This document shows, piece by piece, positions 1-4,977 of a stretch of 5,106 nucleotides of DNA. Below the pieces are notes generated by a model. That model was not told the DNA's origin. It made no database searches and saw only the letters and a program-made list of their open reading frames with translations. This stretch comes from Deltaproteobacteria bacterium. Its GTDB lineage: Bacteria > Desulfobacterota > Desulfobacteria > Desulfobacterales > JAFDCJ01. Location of the stretch: contig JAJRVC010000013.1 of assembly GCA_024277475.1 (NCBI GenBank), positions 1-5,106 on the forward strand, written 5' to 3'. The position numbers and the translations under genes were made by a program. Each line of letters opens with the position of its first letter. Position 1 is the stretch's first letter.

Positions 1-111
1 ATTCAGGCACTACATTGGCCTTCCGGCCTATCGCGATCAATAATATCAGTAGGTTATAACCGTGATAACGCTGTTTTTAGGCTTTTTGGGGAAAAATTTG
101 TCGAACTTGGG
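1..111. other. Downstream flank of the E1-alpha gene, no clear gene
   Basis: This stretch follows the E1-alpha stop codon. I see no confident coding region and no hairpin followed by a T run that would make a convincing intrinsic terminator. It holds a perfect 10-base palindrome GGTTATAACC (52-61) and a small GGCC-TTCC-GGCC hairpin (17-28). At the very edge, the minus strand shows GGAAGG (24-19) followed eight bases later by GTG (10-8) and codons for P and E. This could be the first codons of a next gene, with E1-beta the expected partner, but three codons are too few to call it. Confidence 0.5.
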
Positions 112-1080
112 TTAAGGGTAATTGACATAAACGTCGGTTAAGACTTCTTCTGGTTTGGGCCAGGAACTTTCCTCGGCAAATTTGACCGCTGCTTCGATTA
201 TTGCGGACGCCTTGGCATCGACCTCGGCGAGTTGAGATTCGGTGGCAAGACCGCGCTCTATCGCTCGCTTTCTGACGTTCTCGATCGGGTCCCGGGCGCG
301 GTTGCGTTCTTTTTCTTCTTTGGTCATATAGAGCATGGCGTCGCCCTCAAAGTGGCCATAGTAGCGGAAAGCGCGGCATTCCATGAGGGCAGGGCCTTCA
401 CCTCTGCGCGCTCTGCCGATGGCTTCTTCAGCGGCCTCGTAAACGGCGAAAAAATCGGTGCCGTCCACCGTAATTCCCGGCATGTCATAGGCCACCGCCC
501 GGTCGACGATACTCTTGGCGGCGCAGTGGTAACCCCATGGCGTGCTCTCGGCGTAGCCGTTGTTTTCACAGACGAAGACCACCGGCAGGTTCCAGCAGCA
601 GGCCAGGTTCATGGCCTCGTGCATCGTGCCCTGCTCAGCGGCGCCGTCACCGAAGAAACAGACCGTCACCTGGTCGGTTCCCAGGGTTTTGGCCATCAGG
701 CCCGATCCACAGGCCAGGGGACCGCCAGCGCCTACAATCCCGTTGGCACCCAACATGCCCTTGTCCACATCGGCTATGTGCATTGAGCCGCCTTTACCTT
801 TACAGGAACCGGTGGCCTTGCCGTATATTTCGGCCATCATCGAGTTTATTTCCACCCCCTTGGCGATGCAGTGACCGTGGCCCCGGTGGGTGGATGTGAT
901 ATAATCGCAATCCGTCAGGTGGGCACACACGCCTACGCCAATTGCTTCTTCACCGGCATACAGGTGGACAAAGCCCGGCAACTTGTCGGCTGCAAACAGC
1001 TCGGCCGCCTTCTCTTCAAACAATCGAATTTTTATCATGGTGGCATACAAATCGATCATTTTCTCTTTGGTGAGACTCAT
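112..1080 (-). CDS. acoA: Acetoin dehydrogenase-type E1 alpha subunit (thiamine diphosphate-dependent)
   Basis: This is a complete 322-residue E1-alpha subunit, the usual length for AcoA/PdhA-type alpha chains. With an E1-beta partner it would bind thiamine diphosphate and Mg2+, decarboxylate a 2-oxoacid or cleave acetoin, and transfer the acyl unit to the E2 lipoyl group in the cytoplasm. The thiamine diphosphate motif is intact: GDG at 144-146 and NN at 173-174. The conserved HRGHG (65-69) and CKGKGGSMH (93-101) segments are present. The stretches LPGFVHLYAGEEA (34-46), HIADVDKGMLGANGIVG (101-117) and RYYGHFEGD (239-247) resemble acetoin dehydrogenase alpha subunits more than pyruvate dehydrogenase, so acetoin is the favoured substrate, though this rests on motif memory. 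The ATG start is set by AAGGAGG eight bases upstream. The gene lies last in the visible cluster, 400 bases after the Lin0512-family gene, and may have its own promoter. No E1-beta follows directly. Confidence 0.9.
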   Translation of the reverse strand: MSLTKEKMIDLYATMIKIRLFEEKAAELFAADKLPGFVHLYAGEEAIGVGVCAHLTDCDYITSTHRGHGHCIAKGVEINSMMAEIYGKATGSCKGKGGSMHIADVDKGMLGANGIVGAGGPLACGSGLMAKTLGTDQVTVCFFGDGAAEQGTMHEAMNLACCWNLPVVFVCENNGYAESTPWGYHCAAKSIVDRAVAYDMPGITVDGTDFFAVYEAAEEAIGRARRGEGPALMECRAFRYYGHFEGDAMLYMTKEEKERNRARDPIENVRKRAIERGLATESQLAEVDAKASAIIEAAVKFAEESSWPKPEEVLTDVYVNYP

Positions 1081-1088
1081 TTTCCAGA

Positions 1089-1095
1089 CCTCCTT
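1089..1095 (-). promoter_or_regulatory. Ribosome binding site of the E1-alpha gene
   Basis: The minus strand reads AAGGAGG with an eight-base gap to the ATG at 1080. It is a strong Shine-Dalgarno match and fixes the start of the E1-alpha gene. Confidence 0.85.
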
Positions 1096-1168
1096 GAATT
1101 AAAAGTTAGATTGGAGAAACGATATAAACGAATACCTAAATTTCCTAAGATGTCTAAAATTTCCGAAT

Positions 1169-1196
1169 AAGATATTTTGCTCTGATAATGTGACAA
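1169..1196 (-). promoter_or_regulatory. Possible sigma-70-type promoter for E1-alpha
   Basis: On the minus strand TTGTCA (1196-1191, five of six to the -35 consensus) is followed after 16 bases by TATCTT (1174-1169, four of six to the -10 consensus). It lies in an AT-rich stretch about 90 bases before the E1-alpha start. I looked for the GG-N10-GC spacing of sigma-54 promoters, which drive many aco operons, and did not find it here. The region is AT-rich enough for chance matches. Confidence 0.25.
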
Positions 1197-1257
1197 AATA
1201 GGACTAAAAAATATTGCAAATTCCTGGAGTTAACCACCTCCTTCCGTGACCGTTCCC

Positions 1258-1288
1258 AGGTTCAGGGTTCAACGTTCAAGGTTAAGGG
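1258..1288. repeat. Heptad repeat cluster A (GTTCA orientation on the plus strand)
   Basis: Consecutive seven-base units AGGTTCA, GGGTTCA, ACGTTCA and AGGTTAA run without gaps. Three carry GTTCA in the same phase and the last is degenerate. This cluster is an imperfect inverted match to cluster B at 1444-1466: its plus strand and the minus strand of B share AGGTTCAG, then GTTCA, then TTCAA. The pair encloses about 155 bases. Confidence 0.7.
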
Positions 1289-1443
1289 CAAAGAAGCCCC
1301 TAAAGATCCGAAGTCATAGTTAAAAATGCTCATTTTCCTAAATAATTGCCAATTTGACTCCAAATTTTGGAATAGGCCTATCGAAGCTGACGCTTTTCCC
1401 GTAAATGCGTATCCCAAATGCAATCCAAGATGAGAATGGAACT

Positions 1444-1466
1444 TTGAACCCCTGAACGCTGAACCT
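1444..1466. repeat. Heptad repeat cluster B (TGAAC orientation on the plus strand)
   Basis: Three seven-base units, TGAACCC, CTGAACG and CTGAACC, contain TGAAC at a spacing of seven to eight bases. On the minus strand the cluster reads AGGTTCAGCGTTC and follows shortly after the Lin0512 stop codon. The same string occurs in cluster D just after the E3 stop codon. It forms an inverted pair with cluster A. Confidence 0.7.
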
Positions 1467-1488
1467 GTTAACAGTTTCTTTCAGGGTT
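1447..1488. other. Stem-loop at the 3' end of the Lin0512 gene
   Basis: AACCCCTGAA (1447-1456) pairs with TTCAGGGTT (1480-1488) with one bulged base. Between them lies the perfect palindrome CTGTTAACAG (1465-1474). One arm overlaps the Lin0512 stop codon and the other is part of repeat cluster B. There is no T run after it on the minus strand, so I do not call it an intrinsic terminator. It could affect mRNA stability or be a by-product of the repeats. Confidence 0.4.
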
Positions 1489-1849
1489 TGATAAAGACGG
1501 TTACGGCCGTATTGGCGACCATAATTTGATCGCATTGGGGGGCAAAGCGGGGCACGCAAAGTCCCTGGGCGATCATCCCGCCCTCTACCGCACGGGCTGT
1601 TTTACGGCCGATGGGGACTTCGGCCATTACCTGATTAAGGTCTACCTGGTCGGGGTTTGGTGTTGCCACCAGGATGTCCACCAATACATCTTCCAGGTTC
1701 TGAAGCGCAACGATTTCGAAAAGTCCACACAGACAACTTCTTGAAACCGCATCCTTGACGGCTCGACAGGCGGCTTTGGTGGCATTTTCCCCGTGAATGT
1801 CGATTCCCGTTCCGATTTCGACAATAAAGCGTTTGCGTTCTTTGTCCAT
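1481..1849 (-). CDS. Lin0512-family conserved protein of unknown function
   Basis: This is a 122-residue protein. Its N-terminal region has GTGIDIHG (13-20), which matches the GxGxDxHG signature I recall for the Lin0512 family (TIGR02058/PF09585), a small widely scattered family without known function. The length fits the family. Other visible traits are a TKAACRAVKDAV helix-like stretch (24-35), the cysteines C39, C41, C98 and C106, and no signal peptide or membrane segment, so it is probably cytoplasmic. The ATG start is preceded by AAGGGA about ten bases upstream, a moderate ribosome binding site. It sits between E3 and E1-alpha on the same strand, with 276 and 400 bases of spacer on either side, which hints at a role linked to the complex. 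That link rests on position only. Family assignment is fairly sure; function is unknown. Confidence 0.8.
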   Translation of the reverse strand: MDKERKRFIVEIGTGIDIHGENATKAACRAVKDAVSRSCLCGLFEIVALQNLEDVLVDILVATPNPDQVDLNQVMAEVPIGRKTARAVEGGMIAQGLCVPRFAPQCDQIMVANTAVTVFIKP

Positions 1850-1879
1850 TTTCGATTTTTCCCTTTAAATATTGGATTT

Positions 1880-1931
1880 AGTTCAAGCGTTCATAGGTTC
1901 AGAAACTCAGGGCTCAAAAGCAATGGGTTCA
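1880..1931. repeat. Heptad-like repeat cluster C (GTTCA orientation on the plus strand)
   Basis: GTTCA occurs at 1881-1885, 1889-1893, 1897-1901 and 1927-1931. The first three are spaced by eight bases, and degenerate CTCA units lie in between. It is more eroded than cluster A. Its plus strand (GTTCAAGCGTTCATAGGTTCA, split as GTTCA at each start given) is an imperfect inverted match to cluster D. It lies about 30 bases before the Lin0512 start. Confidence 0.6.
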
Positions 1932-2095
1932 AAAATTCGCCCTTCCCGCCAAACGGTATGTCCTCTTTGTTGGAGGCAAAGGTACCTTACGGCAATATCG
2001 TCAAATCGTATTATTTGCATGTATTTTCCATCATGCCTTGACACAGAAATGGCAAGGCTGGACAGTGTTCACCAATCAACGGAGTAAAGTCTACA

Positions 2096-2116
2096 TGAAC
2101 CCGGAACGCTGAACCT
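2096..2116. repeat. Heptad repeat cluster D (TGAAC orientation on the plus strand)
   Basis: Three exact seven-base steps, TGAACCC, GGAACGC and TGAACCT, run next to the E3 stop codon. On the minus strand it reads AGGTTCAGCGTTC and then GGGTTCA, nearly the same as cluster B. It is the inverted partner of cluster C. Confidence 0.65.
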
Positions 2117-2125
2117 TGCACGTGT

Positions 2126-3496
2126 TCACCGTTTTGGCAGATACAAGGCCCGGTCCAGACAATCCCGGCCGGCTTCCACCACCGACTCTGAAAATGTGGG
2201 GTGGATCCGGATGCTGTGAGCCAGTTCCTTGACGGTGGCTTCCAATTGCATCGCCAGAACAGCTTCAGCGATCATATCCGTCGCATTGGCGCCGACGATA
2301 TGAACCCCCAAAATTTCTCCATAGCGGGAATCTGAAATGATTTTCACCGCACCGGTCATCTGGTTGCAGGCCATGGCCATGCCGTTGATGGCATAAGGAA
2401 AATCGCCAACTTCTATATCGATTCCTTTTTTTTCGGCTTCTTCCTCGGAAAGACCTACGGATCCCACTTGAGGAATCGTCCAAATACCGCGTGGAACCAG
2501 ATGAAAGTCAAACGTCGAGGCTTCGCCCATGGCATTTTCCGCTGCCGTAACCGCCATGGATGACGCAGCGTGGCTGAGCATCCATCCGCCGGTGGCATCA
2601 CCGATAGCATAGATTCCCGGTACGGATGTCTCCAACTTGTGGTTGACAACAATGCTGCCGTCATCATTCAATCGAACCCCGACCTGGTCCAGTCCGATAG
2701 AGGCAGTATTGGGCCTGCGGGATGAAATCAGAACTTTTTCGACTTCTACAATCTGTTCTTTGGGTCCGGCTAATACAGCTTCAAAACCGTTTTGAGACGG
2801 GCGCAGTGTATCAATACTGTGCTTCAGAAACAGTTCGATGCCCTGTTCCCTGAGAGACTGGGTGACCCGCTGACTGGTGTCATGATCTTCACGGGCAAGA
2901 ATGCGGGAATTGTTGGTAGTAATATATATATTGGATCCAAATATACTGAGTGTATTGGCGATTTCCACCGCCATGGGATTAGACTCCAGGACCAGCACGG
3001 AAGCAGGGATTCGATTCATATCCATAAATTGATCCGTGGTCAAAACTGCTGCTTCGAGACCAGCAATATCAGGAATTTCGAGATGGCTGCCGGTGGCGAT
3101 AATTGTTTTGCCGGTCTCCAGGACCGTACCGTCAACATCTACCTCCTGTGTATTTTTTAAAACCGCATGGCCCCTGACAGCTTCCACCCCGTTGTTGGCG
3201 AGCAGTCCTTCCATTCCCATGCGAATATCACCGGCTACGCCGTTTTTCCGTGTTACTATGGCGTTTAAATCCAGCTCTTCCACCACCGCCTTGATGCCAA
3301 ATTCATTTGCCTGTCGAATATTGTACAGCAGGCCGGCACTGTGCTGCCATACCTTGGAGGGTATACATCCGCGGTTGACGCAGGTTCCACCGATCTCACC
3401 GGCTTCTGCCAAAGCAACCTTACCGCCCAGCTCGGAAGCGCGAATAGCGGCTGCATATCCGCCGGGTCCGCCACCGATCACCACTAGATCGTACAT
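2126..3496 (-). CDS. lpdA: Dihydrolipoamide dehydrogenase (E3) homologue with degenerate NAD site
   Basis: At 456 residues it has the normal E3 length. The family enzyme reoxidises the dihydrolipoyl group of E2 through a disulfide and FAD and passes electrons to NAD+. Visible sites: the FAD-binding GGGPGG (8-13) with E31, the redox pair C39 and C44 in GGTCVNRGCIPSK (36-48), ATG (135-137), the second FAD motif YAIGD (296-300), and the dimer-domain H432 and E437 in HPTFSE. These support dihydrolipoamide oxidation. The second nucleotide fold is odd. The usual GGGxIG is ESNPMA (171-176), the acidic residue expected at the end of the next strand is T194, and the glycine before RRPN is S259. NAD binding may therefore be weak or lost. 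The ATG start has AGAGGTGA five bases upstream. It follows E2 after a 155-base spacer. The symbol reflects family, not proven activity; acoL would be the operon-specific name. Confidence 0.88.
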   Translation of the reverse strand: MYDLVVIGGGPGGYAAAIRASELGGKVALAEAGEIGGTCVNRGCIPSKVWQHSAGLLYNIRQANEFGIKAVVEELDLNAIVTRKNGVAGDIRMGMEGLLANNGVEAVRGHAVLKNTQEVDVDGTVLETGKTIIATGSHLEIPDIAGLEAAVLTTDQFMDMNRIPASVLVLESNPMAVEIANTLSIFGSNIYITTNNSRILAREDHDTSQRVTQSLREQGIELFLKHSIDTLRPSQNGFEAVLAGPKEQIVEVEKVLISSRRPNTASIGLDQVGVRLNDDGSIVVNHKLETSVPGIYAIGDATGGWMLSHAASSMAVTAAENAMGEASTFDFHLVPRGIWTIPQVGSVGLSEEEAEKKGIDIEVGDFPYAINGMAMACNQMTGAVKIISDSRYGEILGVHIVGANATDMIAEAVLAMQLEATVKELAHSIRIHPTFSESVVEAGRDCLDRALYLPKR

Positions 3497-3651
3497 AGAC
3501 TCACCTCTTTAGAATTGAATATTGACAATCTCGTAAAAAGTCAAAACTCTCGAATTACGATCTCATAACCTATTGAAATTATTAAGTGTGAAATTTTATT
3601 TTTGTACCTTTTTGCGGCCATATCAATATCGGAGGCAGCCGATTTTTCAAA
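3497..3651. other. AT-rich spacer between E2 and E3
   Basis: No gene is present. The E3 ribosome binding site AGAGGTGA lies at 3501-3508 on the minus strand. TTGAC (3522-3526) and GTCAA (3540-3544) form an inverted pair around 13 bases. A minus-strand TTGACT followed after 17 bases by TATTCA could be a weak promoter, but the -10 match is poor. A five-base stem (3628-3632 with 3639-3643) with TTTTT on the plus strand faces away from all genes here. A perfect palindrome AATCATGTCATGATT (3650-3664) covers the E2 stop codon. Confidence 0.5.
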
Positions 3652-4977
3652 TCATGTCATGATTAAATACGGATTCTCCAAATAACGGGCCAGGGTTTGA
3701 AGAAATTCGGCAGCCGGAGCTCCGTCCACCACCTGATGGTCAAAGGTCAAATTCAAAAACATCATCGACCGAATGGCGATTTCTCCTTTATGGACAGCTG
3801 GTTTTTCCTTCACCCGGCCAACACCGAGAATACCGGTTTCCGGCGGCTTCAATATAGGTGTAAGCCCGTCCACCTGAAACATGCTTACATTGGAAATGGT
3901 AAAGGTTCCCCCCGTGACCTCGTCCACCGTGAGGGTTCCTGCGCGGGCTTTACGGGCCAGGTCCCGGGTCCTGCCGGCAATCTGCAAAAGCCCCATTCTG
4001 TCGGCATCCCGTAACACCGGCACGATCAATCCCTCGGGCAAGGCCACGGCAATTCCCATATTTACCGAATCGTGCAGTAGAATCTCATCACCGACAAGGG
4101 TTGAATTCATGATGGGATAATGTTTCAGGGCTCTGGAGGTTGCCAGAATAATGATGTCGTTATAAGATATTCTCACTGTTTCATCTTTTTTAAATTTTTC
4201 TCTAATCGTGTCACGGAATCGAATCATTTCAGTCACATCGACCTCGGTGAAAGCTGTCAATTGGGCCGTGTTTTGAAGACTGGAGTGCATGTTTTCGGCA
4301 ATCGATTTGCGCATACCACTAAACGGAATCGATTTTGTCGGCAAAGCTGCTTCTGTCTGTTGCAGTAATTCCAGAGCCCGCTCAACATCCTCCCGAGTGA
4401 TTTTACCGCCCTCGCCGGTCCCCTGGATAGCAGCGGCATCCATTGCGGCCTGTCGGATCATTTCGGCTGCCAGGGGTGTCATTTTGGGTGTGGGCGGTCC
4501 CTGCTCATGGTAGCGCATGACATCAGCTTCGGTGACCCGTCCCTTGGGTCCGGTGCCGGTTACCTGCGCCAGGTCGACATCCAGTTCCTTGGCCACCCGC
4601 CGCGCCGACGGCGATGCCGGGATGAATTTTTTTTCGGAAGGCTTTTCGGGCGCAGTCGGCGCAGGCTTTGCGGTGGAAGGTGCCGATTTTTCTACGATTT
4701 CACCGACCTGCAGCCCCTCAATCCGTTCGGGCTTTTCGCCGGGTTCGGCAATAATCGCCACGATGGTTCCCACCGGAACCGTCGTTCCGGCGGCAACCAC
4801 GATCTGAAATAAAATGCCGTTGGCCACCGCCTCTACGACGTTGGTTATCTTTTCCGTTTCTACCTCAAAAAAAAGCTCACCCTTTGTGATGGTGTCGCCT
4901 TCGGATTTAAACCATTTGCTGATTAGACCCTCTTTCATCGTCAGGCCCCATTTGGGCATGGTTACATTCAGCGCCAC
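3652..4977 (-). CDS. acoC: E2 dihydrolipoamide acyltransferase, AcoC-like, with two subunit-binding-like domains
   Basis: This 441-residue E2 core subunit moves an acyl group from E1 to CoA through its lipoyl arm, giving acetyl-CoA if the complex uses acetoin or pyruvate. An N-terminal lipoyl domain (about 3-78) has K43 in VETEKI as the expected lipoylation site. A linker rich in A, P, S and K follows (about 96-117). A peripheral subunit-binding domain is at 118-156 ([13 protein letters not shown], then [13 protein letters not shown]). A second similar segment is at 165-204 ([14 protein letters not shown], then [17 protein letters not shown]). The catalytic domain (about 216-441) ends with H414-QVV-D418-G419, the HxxxDG active site. 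The start is GTG, chosen because AAAGGAGG lies six bases upstream and the ATG at residue 7 would cut the first lipoyl-domain strand. The gene overlaps the end of the broken E1-alpha remnant by ten bases. Confidence 0.92.
   Translation of the reverse strand: MALNVTMPKWGLTMKEGLISKWFKSEGDTITKGELFFEVETEKITNVVEAVANGILFQIVVAAGTTVPVGTIVAIIAEPGEKPERIEGLQVGEIVEKSAPSTAKPAPTAPEKPSEKKFIPASPSARRVAKELDVDLAQVTGTGPKGRVTEADVMRYHEQGPPTPKMTPLAAEMIRQAAMDAAAIQGTGEGGKITREDVERALELLQQTEAALPTKSIPFSGMRKSIAENMHSSLQNTAQLTAFTEVDVTEMIRFRDTIREKFKKDETVRISYNDIIILATSRALKHYPIMNSTLVGDEILLHDSVNMGIAVALPEGLIVPVLRDADRMGLLQIAGRTRDLARKARAGTLTVDEVTGGTFTISNVSMFQVDGLTPILKPPETGILGVGRVKEKPAVHKGEIAIRSMMFLNLTFDHQVVDGAPAAEFLQTLARYLENPYLIMT

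Larger units (their letters stand above)
1081..1480. other. 400-base AT-rich intergenic region between the Lin0512 gene and E1-alpha
   Basis: No credible gene lies here. The only minus-strand frame of note (1559-1338) overlaps the Lin0512 gene out of frame and has no family character. The region holds two heptad-repeat clusters in opposite orientation (1258-1288 and 1444-1466), a stem-loop after the Lin0512 stop (1447-1488), two small perfect palindromes (CCAAATTTTGG at 1360-1370 and ATAGGCCTAT at 1372-1381), an orphan perfect Shine-Dalgarno sequence (1234-1245) and a possible promoter (1169-1196). A spacer this long inside a cluster suggests that E1-alpha is transcribed at least partly on its own. 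Confidence 0.7.
1850..2125. other. Intergenic region between E3 and the Lin0512 gene
   Basis: This 276-base spacer has no gene that I can support. Its two ends are heptad-repeat clusters in opposite orientation (C at 1880-1931, D at 2096-2116). The interior has a six-base stem GCCTTG/CAAGGC (2035-2040 with 2053-2058), not followed by a T run, and the nine-base string GTGTTCACC at 2065-2073, which recurs directly at 2122-2130 across the E3 stop codon. No strong promoter was found for the Lin0512 gene. Confidence 0.6.

Noticed and set aside
232..786. Long plus-strand open frame of 184 residues opposite E1-alpha
   Set aside because: It is fully antisense to a well-supported gene, has no recognisable family character and no convincing ribosome binding site. 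It is an effect of the GC-rich codons of E1-alpha.
1200..1250. Possible sigma-54 promoter before E1-alpha, expected from other aco operons
   Set aside because: TGG and TTGCA occur on the minus strand but 14 bases apart, where the sigma-54 consensus has eight, so the GG-N10-GC spacing is not met.
1338..1559. Minus-strand open frame of 73 residues past the Lin0512 gene
   Set aside because: It overlaps the end of the Lin0512 gene in another frame and then runs through repeat cluster B and AT-rich spacer. The translation has no family character.
1258..2116. CRISPR array
   Set aside because: The repeats are only seven-base units in small clusters of opposite orientation, without unique spacers of constant length and without cas genes.
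3036..3512. Plus-strand open frame of 158 residues opposite E3
   Set aside because: Antisense to the N-terminal half of E3, with low-complexity S, P and A content typical of shadow frames.
3628..3647. Hairpin followed by TTTTT on the plus strand, resembling a terminator
   Set aside because: The stem has only five pairs, and no plus-strand gene ends here. In the direction of transcription there is no T run after it.
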